A stretch of 64,000 nucleotides of DNA from Aquabacter sp. L1I39 (GCF_017742835.1 NZ_CP072392.1:2216385-2280384), one strand, 5' to 3'; shown: positions 26,572 through 36,854, counted from the first letter of the stretch. Notes: generated by a model not told the origin, from the sequence alone. Translations and numbers: made by a program.

Positions 26572-27261
26572 TTAGAGCTGGCGCTTCAGATTGTCGGCGA
26601 AGGACTGGATGTGGGCGCGCACGGCCTGCTCGGCCGCGTCCGCATCGCGCGAATGGAGGGCGGCGACGATGGCGCCGTGCTCGTCCACCACGCGGCGGTG
26701 ATGCTCCCGGTCGCGCAGCGAGACGAACCAGACCCGCTGCGCCCGCTCATGCAGATTGCGCAGGATCTCGCCCAGCACCGGATTGCCGGCGGCAGCCGAA
26801 ATGGTGCCGTGAAACTCGCGGTCGAGCGCCATCAGGGTGGGCACGTCGCGCTCGGCGGCGGCCTCGACACCGCGCGCCACATTGGCGGCGAGGGCCGCCA
26901 GCGTCTGCGGCTCCGCCCGCTCAGCGGCGAGGCGGGCGCAGAAGCCTTCATTGAGGAGGCGCACCTCCACCATGTCGCGCACCTCGTCCTGCGAGATGGG
27001 CCGCACGATGATGCCCTTGCGGGGCAGCACCTCCACGAGGCCGTCCCGCATCAGCCGGTCGAAAGCCTGGCGCACGGGGGTGCGCCCCAGCCCCAAGGCG
27101 GAGGACACCACCGCCTCGCTCAGGGCCTCCCCCGGCCGCCAGGCGCACATGATGATGCGCTGCTTGATCAGCTCATAGGCCTCCTCGCGCAGCGAACGGG
27201 GCGCGGCCGGCTCGGCGGCAGGGGCCAGCCCGTCCTGATCCGGCGGCATACGCCCCTCCAT
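26572..27261 (-). CDS. GntR-family regulator (FadR/FCD subgroup)
   Basis: 229 residues: N-terminal winged helix at ~25-90 (LREEAYELIKQRIIMCAWRPGEALSEAVVSSALGLGRTPVRQAFDRL read as key parts EAYELIKQRI, GRTPVRQAFDRL) and a C-terminal all-helical FCD ligand domain (DREFHGTISAAAGN, HAIV-type EHGAIVAAL). It follows the DUF2848 gene by nine bases on the same strand, so it is co-transcribed with the second transporter set and probably senses a small acid from this pathway. Confidence 0.9.
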   Translation of the reverse strand: MEGRMPPDQDGLAPAAEPAAPRSLREEAYELIKQRIIMCAWRPGEALSEAVVSSALGLGRTPVRQAFDRLMRDGLVEVLPRKGIIVRPISQDEVRDMVEVRLLNEGFCARLAAERAEPQTLAALAANVARGVEAAAERDVPTLMALDREFHGTISAAAGNPVLGEILRNLHERAQRVWFVSLRDREHHRRVVDEHGAIVAALHSRDADAAEQAVRAHIQSFADNLKRQL

Positions 27262-27270
27262 CGCCGCGCC

Positions 27271-27957
27271 TCAGCCGCGGACCGGCAGCAGGGCCACGTC
27301 ATAGCCGTGGCGGATGATGCGGCCGAGGACCGGGTCCTCCAGCTCGAATTCGAACCGCTCGGCGGGCCGGATGCCGCCATGGGCCGCCAGCGTGCCGCAG
27401 AACATGGCGTAGCTGTCCGTGAGGGTGCCGTCATAGCCCTCCAGGATTTCCAGCGGCGGCAGCATGGCCGCCACGGAGCCCTCCTGATAGAGCTCGCGCG
27501 TGCCGCCGTTCACCGCATAGGAGCGCAGCACCAGCTTGTCCCAATGGGGCAGCACGTCGTCCAGCAGCCATAGGTCGGGCGCCACCGGCTTGTCGCACAT
27601 CTGCTTGGAGACGGTGATGTTGTAGGTCTCCACCTTACGATCGGTATGGTCGGAGCCCACGCCCAGATAGCGCTTGCCCATGGCCTGGAGGATCATGAAC
27701 TCGGCCTCGCCGGAGGAGTCCGGGCCGGTGCACTCAATCACGTCAGCGGTGGTCAGGCGTGCGGCGGCGACGCGGTAATAGATGGGCGTGGAAGCGGGCC
27801 GGGGCACGCCCAGCTCTTCCAGCTCCTTGATGTGCTTTTCGAGCGCGACCTTATCCCGGCCCGTCCAGCCCGCAATGATGGCGGTGCGGACGAGCAAGGT
27901 GTCCTCCGAGCTGACCCCGTCGGCATGAATGGTGAAGGTGAGGGCGGTACCAGTCAT
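27271..27957 (-). CDS. DUF2848 family protein of unknown function
   Basis: 228 residues matching the DUF2848 family: AGWTGRDKVALEKHIKELEELGVP, IECTGPDSSGEAEFMIL, VGSDHTDRKVETYNITVSKQMCDKP (key part GSDHTDRKVE) and HWDKL. The conserved His, Asp and Cys residues suggest an enzyme, perhaps acting on a cyclic or amide intermediate, but no activity is established. ATG at 27957 has GGAG eight bases upstream. It is placed with amidase, HpaB-type oxygenase and importer genes, which makes a catabolic role likely. Confidence 0.85.
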   Translation of the reverse strand: MTGTALTFTIHADGVSSEDTLLVRTAIIAGWTGRDKVALEKHIKELEELGVPRPASTPIYYRVAAARLTTADVIECTGPDSSGEAEFMILQAMGKRYLGVGSDHTDRKVETYNITVSKQMCDKPVAPDLWLLDDVLPHWDKLVLRSYAVNGGTRELYQEGSVAAMLPPLEILEGYDGTLTDSYAMFCGTLAAHGGIRPAERFEFELEDPVLGRIIRHGYDVALLPVRG

Positions 27958-28008
27958 CAGCCAGCTCCTTGACGCCAGCTTCCTGGCGGCGGCTTTCGTT
28001 TTGGGAAA

Positions 28009-28031
28009 GCCCGGACGGAGTCCGTCCGGGC
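28009..28031. terminator. Perfect 11-bp palindrome upstream of the DUF2848 gene
   Basis: GCCCGGACGGA-G-TCCGTCCGGGC. Read on the minus strand it is followed by TTTCCC. With the second hairpin at 28040-28080 it separates the binding-protein gene from DUF2848 and GntR, so expression of the latter may depend on read-through. Confidence 0.5.
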
Positions 28032-28039
28032 GAAAGGCA

Positions 28040-28080
28040 GAGCCGGCGCCCCGTGTCAGGGCAGGCCGAGGCGCCGGCTC
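28040..28080 (-). terminator. Hairpin after the LivK-type gene
   Basis: GAGCCGGCGCC and GGCGCCGGCTC pair over 11 bases with a 19-base loop, beginning 14 bases after the binding-protein stop. On the minus strand TGCCTTTCG follows. A stability or termination element for the abundant binding-protein transcript is likely. Confidence 0.5.
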
Positions 28081-28093
28081 GACGCGCAGGCCC

Positions 28094-29266
28094 TCAGTTG
28101 GGCATGCGCGTATCGAGCAGGGTCCACTTGCCGTCCTTGACCTCCAGCACATAGACCGGCTTCACGGCATCGCCGTCGGTGAAGGAGATGGAGCCTTCCA
28201 GTGCCTGGTAGTCCTTCAGCTTGGCCAGCTGATCGCGGATGGCGGTGCGCTCTTCGGCGAGCTTGGCCTTGTCGCCGGTGACGCCGGCGCGCTTCATGGC
28301 CTCGGAATAGAGGTAGACGATGTCATAGACCGAGGCGTCCATCTGGTTTGGCTCGGTGCGGTTGAGGCCTGCGGCCTTGGTGCGCTTGCCGAATTCCTCG
28401 GTGAAGGCCTTGGTGGTGGCGTTCACTTCAGGGAAGAAGGTGGTGCCGATGGTCAGCTTGTCGCCGGCGCCGTCCATACGCTTGGGCAGCTCGGGATCGG
28501 CGATGGTGGTGCCGCCGATGAGACGGGTGGAAACGCCCTGGCGCTTCAGCTCCTTGGCGAGGTTGATGGCGCCTTCAGGCGGCGAGCCGAGGCCCACCAC
28601 GTCGGGCGCGATCTGCTTGAGCTGGGCCACCTGGGGCGACAGGTCGAAGGCGGCGAGCTGGAAATCCACGGAGCCCTTCAGCGGGATGCCGTACTTCTCG
28701 AACAGCTTGGGGATCACGACAGTGCCGATGGACTTGGACACCACGTCGTCGGTGGCATAGGCGGCCGCGCCCGTGGCGGTCGGCAGCTTCTTGTCCTTCA
28801 GCGAGCCCAGCACCTGGTCGATGACCTTGCCTTCGTCCGTGGTGTTGCGGAAGCCGTAGGTGAAGCCCTTGGTGAGGCCCGGGGCCGAGGAGGCCATGGA
28901 CATCTGGGCGATGCCCTCGCGCTCGCCCACCGGGAAGGTGGTGCGCACCTCGGAAGAGGAGAAGGGACCGATGACGGCGAGGGCCGCATCATCCTGCGCG
29001 AAGCGGCGCAGCGCGGTGGTGGCCTGCTTGGGATCGCCGGCGGTGTCGAACTTCACCACCTTGATCTTCTTGCCGTTGATGCCGCCCTTCTTGTTGATCT
29101 CCTCGACCGCCATGTCGACCGCCACCTCATTGGTGTTGGCCAGACTCACATAAGGGCCGCTCTTGGCCATCATGTAGCCGAGGACGAGCTCGCCATCGGC
29201 CCGCGCGGCGCCGGTGGAAACGAGCGCCGCCAGCATGGTGGCGCCCAGCAGAACCGATGTCTTCAT
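28094..29266 (-). CDS. ABC transporter substrate-binding protein, LivK type (second system)
   Basis: A 390-residue exported protein: signal peptide ending GAARA before DGELVLGYMMAKSGPYVSLA, then EEINKKGGINGKKIKVVKFDTAGDPKQA and VIGPFSSSEVRTTFPVGER, typical of type I periplasmic binding proteins. Last of five transporter genes on this strand, 19 bases after the LivF-type gene. Two strong hairpins follow it. The ligand is probably the amide or acid consumed by the surrounding catabolic genes; this is inference from context. Confidence 0.93.
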   Translation of the reverse strand: MKTSVLLGATMLAALVSTGAARADGELVLGYMMAKSGPYVSLANTNEVAVDMAVEEINKKGGINGKKIKVVKFDTAGDPKQATTALRRFAQDDAALAVIGPFSSSEVRTTFPVGEREGIAQMSMASSAPGLTKGFTYGFRNTTDEGKVIDQVLGSLKDKKLPTATGAAAYATDDVVSKSIGTVVIPKLFEKYGIPLKGSVDFQLAAFDLSPQVAQLKQIAPDVVGLGSPPEGAINLAKELKRQGVSTRLIGGTTIADPELPKRMDGAGDKLTIGTTFFPEVNATTKAFTEEFGKRTKAAGLNRTEPNQMDASVYDIVYLYSEAMKRAGVTGDKAKLAEERTAIRDQLAKLKDYQALEGSISFTDGDAVKPVYVLEVKDGKWTLLDTRMPN

Positions 29267-29285
29267 GGTGCAACTCCTCTCTGGA

Positions 29286-30017
<732 letters not shown>

Positions 30018-30020
30018 GGG

Positions 30021-30776
30021 TCAGTCCTCCGCGCCGATATAGGCTTCGCGCACCTTGGGATCGCGGCGCACTTCAGAGAGCGGCCCCTCGGCGATCTTCT
30101 CGCCGAAATTCAGCACCACCACCTTCTCGCAGATGCTGTCCACGAAGTGCATGTCGTGCTCCACCACCAGCATGGTGAGGCCCTTGTCCATGAGCGCGCG
30201 CAGATGGTCGCGCAGCGCGTTGGTCTCGCTGGGATTGAGGCCGGCGGCGGGCTCGTCCAGCATCAGGACATTGGCGCCGGCCAGCGTCGCCCGCACCAGG
30301 TCGATGCGCTTGCGCACGCCATAAGGCAGCGCGCTCACCATCTCGTCGGCATAGCGCTCCAACCCGTTCTCGGCGAGGGCGGCCCGCGCCTCCCGCTTCC
30401 AGCGATGATTGGGAATGAGGCGATAGGGAGTCAGCAGCGCGCCGAGCGAGGAGGCCCGCACATGCTGTCCCACCAGCAGGTTTTCCAGCACCGACAGATG
30501 GTTCATCAGCCGGATGTTCTGGAACGAACGGGCAATGCCGGTGCCGATGCGCTTGCGGGACGCCATGTGGGTGACATCGACGCCATTGACCTTGACCGTC
30601 CCGGCATCGACGCCATAGACGCCGCTGACCAGGTTGAACACCGTGGTCTTGCCCGCCCCGTTGGGTCCGATGAGGGCGGTGGTGCGGCCCTTGGGCACCT
30701 CGAAGGACAGGTCGCGGATGGCCCGCACGCCGGCAAACGACTTGCACAGGCCGGAGATGGACAGAGCCGAAGTCAT
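30021..30776 (-). CDS. ABC transporter ATP-binding protein, LivG type (second system)
   Basis: 251 residues. Walker A GPNGAGKT at 37-44, ARSFQNIRLM, the LivG-type signature substitute LPYGVRKRIDLVRA, Walker B LMLDEPAAGLNPSE and VVEHDMHFV. Its ATG overlaps the LivM-type stop as ATGA, which decides the start over the longer open frame. Confidence 0.94.
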   Translation of the reverse strand: MTSALSISGLCKSFAGVRAIRDLSFEVPKGRTTALIGPNGAGKTTVFNLVSGVYGVDAGTVKVNGVDVTHMASRKRIGTGIARSFQNIRLMNHLSVLENLLVGQHVRASSLGALLTPYRLIPNHRWKREARAALAENGLERYADEMVSALPYGVRKRIDLVRATLAGANVLMLDEPAAGLNPSETNALRDHLRALMDKGLTMLVVEHDMHFVDSICEKVVVLNFGEKIAEGPLSEVRRDPKVREAYIGAED

Positions 30777-31615
30777 CGCGTCACCTCCGGCGCGCGGCGG
30801 CGGAACAGGCGGAAGAGCGAGGTGGTGACCAGCCCCTGCGGCCGCACCGCCATGAACAGGATGATGAAGATGGCGAACAGGGCGTAGCGCCACTGGTCGG
30901 ACGCCCGCAGCAGCTCTGGCACAAGCGTGAAGAAGGCCGCGCCCACCAGCGGGCCCCAGACCGTCTGGGTGCCGCCGAACAGCACGTAGAGAACGGTGAA
31001 GACGGAGAGCAGGACGTTGAAGTGCTGGGCTTCGACGAAATTGTAGTGGTGGGCATAAAAGGCGCCGCCAAAGCCCGCCACCGCCGCGCCCAGCGCAAAC
31101 GCCGCCACCTGGATGCCCCGCACGGACACGCCCAGCAGGTCCGCCACCGTCGGGTCGCTCTTCACCGCCGTGAGATAGAGCGCGAAGCGGGTGCGGGAGA
31201 CGAGGAGCATGAGCAGCACCACGCCGCCGGCCGCCGCATAGACCGCATAAGGTCCGGCATAGTCTGTGACCGGATAGCCGGCCGCCCCACCCACCACTTC
31301 CAGATTGAGGAAGACGGCGGCAATCACCTGCCCCAGCGCGAAGGTGGCCATGGCCAAATAGATGCCGTGGGTGCGCAGCACGGGAATGCCGATGAGGATG
31401 CCCATGAGCCCCGCCAGCGCCGAGCCCACCGGGATGGCCGCCCACATGGGCCAGGCATATTCGTTGGTCAGGAAGGCCGAGGCATAGGCGCCGATGGCCA
31501 TGAAGCCGGCAATGCCCAGGTTCAATTGCCCCGCCGCCAGCGGCAGATAGACCGCATAGGCCGCCATCACATTGAAGGCGAGGACGACGAGGACGCCCGT
31601 CAGATAGCCACTCAT
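30773..31615 (-). CDS. ABC transporter permease, LivM type (second system)
   Basis: 280 residues, about eight membrane helices, with LAAGQLNLGIAGFMAIGAYASAFL, RTHGIYLAMATFALGQVIA and the coupling region LLSVFTVLYVLFGGTQTVWGPLVG (key part GGTQTVWGPLVGA). It starts on the last base of the LivH-type stop (TGATG) and overlaps the next gene by four bases. Confidence 0.93.
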   Translation of the reverse strand: MSGYLTGVLVVLAFNVMAAYAVYLPLAAGQLNLGIAGFMAIGAYASAFLTNEYAWPMWAAIPVGSALAGLMGILIGIPVLRTHGIYLAMATFALGQVIAAVFLNLEVVGGAAGYPVTDYAGPYAVYAAAGGVVLLMLLVSRTRFALYLTAVKSDPTVADLLGVSVRGIQVAAFALGAAVAGFGGAFYAHHYNFVEAQHFNVLLSVFTVLYVLFGGTQTVWGPLVGAAFFTLVPELLRASDQWRYALFAIFIILFMAVRPQGLVTTSLFRLFRRRAPEVTR

Positions 31616-32487
31616 CACAGCTTCTCCCGGCTGGCGGGGCGCCCGAGGAGACCTTGGGGCCGCAGGATGAGGATGAGGAGCAGGAGCCCATAGACCGTGA
31701 TGTTGACCACGTCGGCCCCGATGAAGGAGATGGACAGCACTTCGGCAAGGCCGATGAGCAGGCCGCCCAGCACCGCGCCCCAGATGGAGCCCATGCCGCC
31801 CACAATCATGGCCGCCACGCCCTTGAAGCCGACGCCCTCCCCCATGAAGGGCGAGACCTGCTGGTAATTGACCGCGAACAGGATGCCCGCGAGCGCGGTG
31901 AGCAGCGCGCTGGCGACGAAGAGTTGCGGCACCAGGCGGGAAATGTTGATGCCCATGAGCAGGGCCGTGTCCCGGCTCTCCGCCACCGTGCGGATGCGCC
32001 GGCCCATATTGGTGGAGCGCAGGAACCAGGAGAGCCAAGCCACCAGCGCCACCGAAATGGCCAATGAAATCAACTGCGCAATACCGATCACAAGGCCGCC
32101 CATGCGCAGATTGAGGTCGGGCAGGAGGCTGGGGAAGGCCTGTTGGTCCGAGCCATACTGGATCAGCATGAGGTTCTCGAGCAGCACCAGGAAGCCCAGC
32201 GATGAGACCAGCGGTACCTCCGGGTCCCCACCCTGCATGGGCCGGTAGGCGAGACGCTCCACCAGCAGAGAAACCACGGCCGCGACGAACAGGGCGGCGG
32301 CAAAGGCCAGGAACCAGGGCCAGCCGATTTTCATCATGCCGAAGGCCAGCATGCCGCCAAGCATGAACAGGCCCGGCAACGAGAAGTTGAGAAAGTTCAG
32401 CACCCCGATGGCGAGGGTGAAGGCCACCGCCACCAGCATATAGATGGCGCCGAGCATCAGGCCGTTGACGATCTGCTGGGCGAGCAT
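31615..32487 (-). CDS. ABC transporter permease, LivH type (second system)
   Basis: 290 residues: QQIVNGLMLGAIYMLVAVAFTLAIG and NFLNFSLPGLFMLGGM at the N-terminus, GVGFKGVAAMIVGGMGSIWGAVLGG as the coupling loop. First gene of the second HAAT-type operon. The upstream gap carries a half-conserved copy of the MarR palindrome. Confidence 0.93.
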   Translation of the reverse strand: MLAQQIVNGLMLGAIYMLVAVAFTLAIGVLNFLNFSLPGLFMLGGMLAFGMMKIGWPWFLAFAAALFVAAVVSLLVERLAYRPMQGGDPEVPLVSSLGFLVLLENLMLIQYGSDQQAFPSLLPDLNLRMGGLVIGIAQLISLAISVALVAWLSWFLRSTNMGRRIRTVAESRDTALLMGINISRLVPQLFVASALLTALAGILFAVNYQQVSPFMGEGVGFKGVAAMIVGGMGSIWGAVLGGLLIGLAEVLSISFIGADVVNITVYGLLLLILILRPQGLLGRPASREKL

Positions 32488-32799
32488 GACGCAGGCGTGT
32501 CCTTGATGATCGAGACAGGCCCCGGCTAGTCCGGACGGAGCGCACCCCAGAGGCGCTATCCCTCCGTCCAGCCGAGGAATTAGATAACATACAAAGCTAA
32601 TTCAGAGCCGACTTCAAGCTGAAATTTCAGGCGGATTTCAGACGGATTACAGGCTGGGGGAAAGGCTGCCTTTCCCTTGGAAAAGAACGCATTTTCGCGT
32701 CCGTGCGGGGCGTGCGCAGATCGCATCGCGGCGGCAAGACCGCGCCGAGTGTGCCCGCCTTTTCAGCAGAAAAGCAGTCGCGTCGCCCGTTTCAGGCGA
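32488..32799. other. Upstream region of the second ABC operon
   Basis: 312 bases without a supported gene, holding the regulatory region of the minus-strand transporter operon and the 3' flank of the nitroreductase gene. It is AT-richer than its surroundings around 32580-32650, contains the second MarR-like site, and has short direct repeats (GGATTTCAG/CGGATTACAG, 32633-32652). Confidence 0.6.
32581..32599. promoter_or_regulatory. MarR operator, site 2 (half-conserved)
   Basis: TAGATAACATACAAAGCTA keeps the outer TAG and the whole right half CAAAGCTA of the perfect palindrome at 22586-22604, in the same 19-base frame. It lies 94 bases upstream of the LivH-type start, suggesting that the MarR protein also controls uptake. 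Confidence 0.45.
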
Positions 32800-33654
32800 T
32801 CAGCGCAGCGGGAAACCCAGCCTGCCGAGCACTTCGCGCAGGCGGTCCCGCCCCGTGAGGGCCGCTGCATCGGACACGCGCTTTAGGGCCACGCTGGACC
32901 ACCCCACCTGGCGCAAGCCTTCGCCTTCCTGGAATGTGGTCATGGCCGCGTCATAGGCCTCCACCGCCGGCGCAGAGAGGCTGGCATCATAGCGCTCCTC
33001 GTGGAGCACGAGGGCCTGGGGTAGCCGTGGCTTCACATGGGCGGGGCGCGCAGGATCTGGCTGGCCGACGCACATGCCGAACACAGCCACCACCCGCGGC
33101 GGCAGGCCGAGAAGGCGTGCCACTTCTTCGGGATTGTTCCGCAAGCCGCCTATATAGACGATGCCGAGGCCCAGCGATTCCAGCGCCACGGCGGCATTCT
33201 GCGCCGCCAGCGTTGCGTCGATGGCACCCACCAGGAACATTTCCAGGAAGTCCAGGCCTTGCACCGCCGCATCTGCGCGTTCGCCGAGTTCTGCGAGTCG
33301 GGCGAGATCAGCCAGCCAAACCAGCAGGACGGGCGCCTCCAGCATATGCCGCTGACCGCCCGCCGCCGCGGCGAGGGCGGCCTTGGTGGCGGGATCTCGC
33401 ACCGCGACCACGCTCCACACCTGAAGGTTGGACGAAGTAGACGCGCTCTGCGCCGCCGCCACCGCCGCTTCGAGCGCACCGGCCGGCAGAGGCGCGGGCG
33501 TGAAGGCGCGCACGGAGCGGTGGGTCAGGAGGGCGTCGATGATGGGATTGGACAGGAGTGTGTCGGGAACCGACTGGGTGCCGTATCGAGCGGCCACGCG
33601 CGATGCGCTGTCACCGCCCTCGTGGGAGACGAGGGTGTGCTGAACCTGCACCAT
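32800..33654 (-). CDS. Nitroreductase-family FMN oxidoreductase
   Basis: 284 residues of the NfsA/Frp-like nitroreductase fold: LLTHRSVRAFTPAPLPAGALEAAVAAAQSASTSSNLQVWSVVAV (key parts HRSVRAF and SSNLQVWSVV bind FMN), then LGIVYIGGLRNNP and PPRVVAVFGMCVG. It acts on nitro, quinone or flavin substrates using NAD(P)H. It has a GGAGAATGAA ribosome site. Its position next to the catabolic locus may be functional or incidental. Confidence 0.88.
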   Translation of the reverse strand: MVQVQHTLVSHEGGDSASRVAARYGTQSVPDTLLSNPIIDALLTHRSVRAFTPAPLPAGALEAAVAAAQSASTSSNLQVWSVVAVRDPATKAALAAAAGGQRHMLEAPVLLVWLADLARLAELGERADAAVQGLDFLEMFLVGAIDATLAAQNAAVALESLGLGIVYIGGLRNNPEEVARLLGLPPRVVAVFGMCVGQPDPARPAHVKPRLPQALVLHEERYDASLSAPAVEAYDAAMTTFQEGEGLRQVGWSSVALKRVSDAAALTGRDRLREVLGRLGFPLR

Positions 33655-33794
33655 TTCATTCTCCGTCAGGGGGCGCCCCGGGCGCCACCGCGATCATTCG
33701 AGGTTGCCCGGGCCGGGCTTGCGCCGCCCTTTGGCATTCGCCGCGAATGTGCGCGACGCCACAGCCGAGCACAAGCCCGCTATAATCGCTATGC

Positions 33795-34139
33795 CTATTC
33801 GATCACCTTGACGATACGCCGGGTAGAGGGGTCCACCAGCACCGTGTCCCGGCCGACCACCGCAAATTGATAATGCGGAATGCCAACGTCTTCCGGCAGC
33901 GGGTGAATGTCCACCGAGGGCGGCAGCTCCACGCCGGTTGCGAGGACGAAGTCTCGCACGGGCGGTATAGCGGCGCGCTGGTCGGCGGCGACGTCCCGGA
34001 TCTTCTCCTCCTGGTCCAAAGTCACCAATACGGAGGGGGTCGCAACCGTACTGGGCGGCGTGGGGAGAGGGCTCTGGGCGAGCGCGGGGCCGCCAAGGGC
34101 TGCCACCAGGAGGACGGCATTGGAGAAGCGTAGACGCAT
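33795..34139 (-). CDS. DUF1236 periplasmic protein
   Basis: 114 residues with a signal peptide (MRLRFSNAVLLVAALGGPALA, cleavage before QSP, ~21 residues) and a C-terminal DUF1236 domain: VGRDTVLVDPSTRRIVKVIE preceded by PPSVDIHPLP. This small family is common in Hyphomicrobiales cell envelopes and has no known function. Confidence 0.82.
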   Translation of the reverse strand: MRLRFSNAVLLVAALGGPALAQSPLPTPPSTVATPSVLVTLDQEEKIRDVAADQRAAIPPVRDFVLATGVELPPSVDIHPLPEDVGIPHYQFAVVGRDTVLVDPSTRRIVKVIE

Positions 34140-34279
34140 GGTTATTCCCTATCCATGGCCCCCCTTCCTTGAACGTGGTCGCCGCCGCCGGGGTTCCCGT
34201 TGCGCCGCGCGCGTCTCCTGGCACCGTGCCACTCTCCCACCGCGCGGCCAGGTGTTCACGAACGCTGCCCAAGATGCGG

Positions 34280-34319
34280 AAAGGCCCGGACGGCGCCATC
34301 GTGCGCCGTCCGGGCCTTT
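34280..34319 (-). terminator. Terminator of thrS
   Basis: A 17-bp perfect stem (AAAGGCCCGGACGGCGC at 34280-34296 with its complement at 34303-34319) and a 6-base loop. On the minus strand it ends in TTT, 24 bases after the thrS stop. Flanking A/T runs would also allow termination from the other side. Confidence 0.75.
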
Positions 34320-34342
34320 CATGTCGCCAACGACGTGGAGGT

Positions 34343-36316
34343 TCAGGCCGCCTTGGCCAGGGTCCGGCGGCGCACGTCCGGCGGGGTTGCCTCGTCCGCC
34401 AGAAGGGCCAGCGCCTCATCGAGCGGCAAGACCACCTGCTGGTTGGAGCCCAGCCGACGGATGGACACCGTGCGCTCCGCCGCTTCCTTGCGGCCTGCCA
34501 CCAGCATCACCGGCACCTTGGCCAGCGAATGCTCGCGCACCTTGTAATTGATCTTCTCGTTCCGAAGATCGAGGTCCGTGCGCAGGTCCAGCGCCTTGGC
34601 GGCGGCCGCCACCTCGGCGGCATAGTCGTCCGCCTCGGAGGTGATGGTGGTGACCACCACCTGGGTCGGTGCCAGCCAGAGCGGGAAATGCCCCGCGAAA
34701 TGCTCGATCAGGATGCCGGTGAAGCGCTCCATGGATCCACAGATGGCGCGGTGGATCATCACCGGCGTCTTCTTCTGGCCGTCCGCATCCACATAGAAGG
34801 CGCCGAAGCGCTCCGGCAGGTTGAAGTCCACCTGGGTGGTGCCGCACTGCCACTCGCGGCCGATGGCATCCGACAGCGTGTATTCGAACTTGGGGCCATA
34901 GAAGGCGCCCTCGCCCGGCAGGATGCCCGTCTTGATCTTGCCGCCGGACTGGGCCTCGATCTGCTGGAGAACGCGGCCCATCACCTCCTCGGCGTGATCC
35001 CACACTGCGTCAGATCCCACCCGCTTCTCGGGTCGGGTGGAGAGCTTCACGATGATGTTCTCGAAACCGAAGTCGGCATAGGTCGAGAGGATCAGGTCGT
35101 TGATCTTCAAGCACTCGGCCGCCATTTGGTCTTCGGTGCAGAAGATGTGGGCATCGTCCTGCGTGAAGCCACGCACCCGCATGAGGCCGTGCAGGGCGCC
35201 CGAGGGCTCGTACCGGTGCACCGCGCCGAACTCGGCAAGGCGCAGCGGCAGGTCGCGATAGGATTTCAGGCCGTGCTTGAAGATCTGCACATGGCCCGGG
35301 CAGTTCATGGGCTTCAGCGCGAAGACTCGCTCGTCGTCGGTCTCATCGCCCGCGACCTGAACCTTGAACATGTTCTCCTTGTACCAGCCCCAATGGCCGG
35401 AGGTCTCCCACAGGGACTTGTCCAGCACCTGGGGGGCGTTCACCTCGTCATAGTCGGCCTTCAGGCGCCGGCGCATGTAAGCGACGAGGCCCTGGAACAG
35501 GCTCCAGCCCTTGGGATGCCAGAAGACCGTGCCCGGCCCTTCCTCCTGGAAGTGGAAGAGGTCCATCTCCCGGCCCAGCCGGCGATGGTCGCGCTTCTCG
35601 GCTTCCTCAAGGCGGTGGAGATAGCCGTCCAGCTCCGCCTGGTCATGCCAAGCCGTGCCATAGATGCGGGTCAGCATGGGATTGTTGCTGTCGCCACGCC
35701 AATAGGCGCCCGCCACCTTCATCAGCTTGAAGGCGGTGCCCACCTTGCCGGTGGAGGGCATATGGGGGCCGCGGCACAGGTCGAACCATTCGCCCTGCTT
35801 GTAGATCTTGACGTCCTGGTCCTCGGGGATCGCGTCCACGAGCTCCACCTTGAACGCCTCGCCCTTCATGGCGAACACGTTCTTGGCCTGATCGCGGGAC
35901 CACACTTCCTTGGTGAAGGGGCGGTCCTTGGCGATGATCTCGCGCATCTTGGCTTCGATCTTCGGCAGGTCGTCCGTGGTAAAGGGCTCGTTGCGCGCGA
36001 AGTCGTAATAGAAGCCGTTCTCGATCACCGGGCCGATGGTGACCTGCGTCCCCGGATAAAGCGCCTGCACGGCTTCCGCCAGCACATGGGCCGCGTCGTG
36101 CCGGATCAGGTCCAGCGCGCGGGCATCGTCACGGGTGACGATTTCAAGGCGCGCATCGGCGGTGATCGGCTCGGACAGATCCGCCAGCACGCCGTCCAGC
36201 GTCACCGCCACGGCCTTCTTCGCGAGGGATTTGGAAATGGCGGCGGCGATCTCCGCGCCGCTCGTTCCGTCGGGATAGCTGCGCGCTGCGCCATCGGGGA
36301 ACGTCAAGGTAACCAT
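34343..36316 (-). CDS. thrS: Threonine--tRNA ligase
   Basis: Charges tRNA-Thr. The 657-residue protein shows the bacterial order: N-terminal TGS domain ([19 protein letters not shown]), editing domain with [12 protein letters not shown] near 72-83, class II catalytic core ([21 protein letters not shown] read as key parts MNCPGH and [25 protein letters not shown]) including the zinc-binding Cys and His residues, and the C-terminal anticodon-binding domain ([19 protein letters not shown]). A strong hairpin terminator follows. Confidence 0.98.
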   Translation of the reverse strand: MVTLTFPDGAARSYPDGTSGAEIAAAISKSLAKKAVAVTLDGVLADLSEPITADARLEIVTRDDARALDLIRHDAAHVLAEAVQALYPGTQVTIGPVIENGFYYDFARNEPFTTDDLPKIEAKMREIIAKDRPFTKEVWSRDQAKNVFAMKGEAFKVELVDAIPEDQDVKIYKQGEWFDLCRGPHMPSTGKVGTAFKLMKVAGAYWRGDSNNPMLTRIYGTAWHDQAELDGYLHRLEEAEKRDHRRLGREMDLFHFQEEGPGTVFWHPKGWSLFQGLVAYMRRRLKADYDEVNAPQVLDKSLWETSGHWGWYKENMFKVQVAGDETDDERVFALKPMNCPGHVQIFKHGLKSYRDLPLRLAEFGAVHRYEPSGALHGLMRVRGFTQDDAHIFCTEDQMAAECLKINDLILSTYADFGFENIIVKLSTRPEKRVGSDAVWDHAEEVMGRVLQQIEAQSGGKIKTGILPGEGAFYGPKFEYTLSDAIGREWQCGTTQVDFNLPERFGAFYVDADGQKKTPVMIHRAICGSMERFTGILIEHFAGHFPLWLAPTQVVVTTITSEADDYAAEVAAAAKALDLRTDLDLRNEKINYKVREHSLAKVPVMLVAGRKEAAERTVSIRRLGSNQQVVLPLDEALALLADEATPPDVRRRTLAKAA

Positions 36317-36467
36317 GGCATGTCTCCGGCCCCACTCCTGCGCACCAGGCAGGTAGGCGAGTTGAACAAGGCTGGCGTCTCTAGTCCCATTGGCCGCGCC
36401 CGTCTAGGGGTGCGCCGCGACAAGAGGTAACATGGCACTTTAGCCGCTACACGGCGCAAGCCCTGGT

Positions 36468-36854
36468 TCAGGTCTCACCCTCGGGCGAGGCGGGCTGGCG
36501 CCACTGGCCATAGGTCCAGGGCCGATACCAGCGGGCGCTCCGTGGCAATTTGGCGGGGACCGGGTCGAACCCGTGGCCGCCCCAAGGATGGCAGCGGCAG
36601 ATGCGGGCAACCCCCATCCATCCCCCCGCCCAGGCACCGTGCGTCTGGATGGACTCGTCCGCATAGGCCGAGCAGGTGGGCAAATAGCGGCACTGCCGCC
36701 CCATGAAGGCGGAAAGCGAATAGCGATAGACCAAAATGGGAAACCGGAGCACCTGGCGCGGAATCAGCCGCACCCACCCCCAAAGACGCGCCGCCGGCCC
36801 CACGGGCGCGGCAGGCTTCTGCGGCGGGAACAGCGAAAGCACCATCCTGTTCAC
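36468..36854 (-). CDS. yidD: Membrane protein insertion efficiency factor YidD
   Basis: Small membrane-associated protein that aids YidC-dependent insertion. The 128-residue protein carries the family core SAFMGRQCRYLPTCSAYADESI and GVARICRCHPWGGHGFDPVP; N- and C-terminal tails are variable. Usual yidD neighbours rnpA and yidC are absent here; it lies 151 bases upstream of thrS on the same strand. ATG at 36845 is an alternative start. Confidence 0.92.
   Translation of the reverse strand: MNRMVLSLFPPQKPAAPVGPAARLWGWVRLIPRQVLRFPILVYRYSLSAFMGRQCRYLPTCSAYADESIQTHGAWAGGWMGVARICRCHPWGGHGFDPVPAKLPRSARWYRPWTYGQWRQPASPEGET

Noticed and set aside
34169..36430. 753-codon plus-strand frame opposite thrS
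   Set aside because: thrS on the minus strand is unmistakable and this frame has no homology features.
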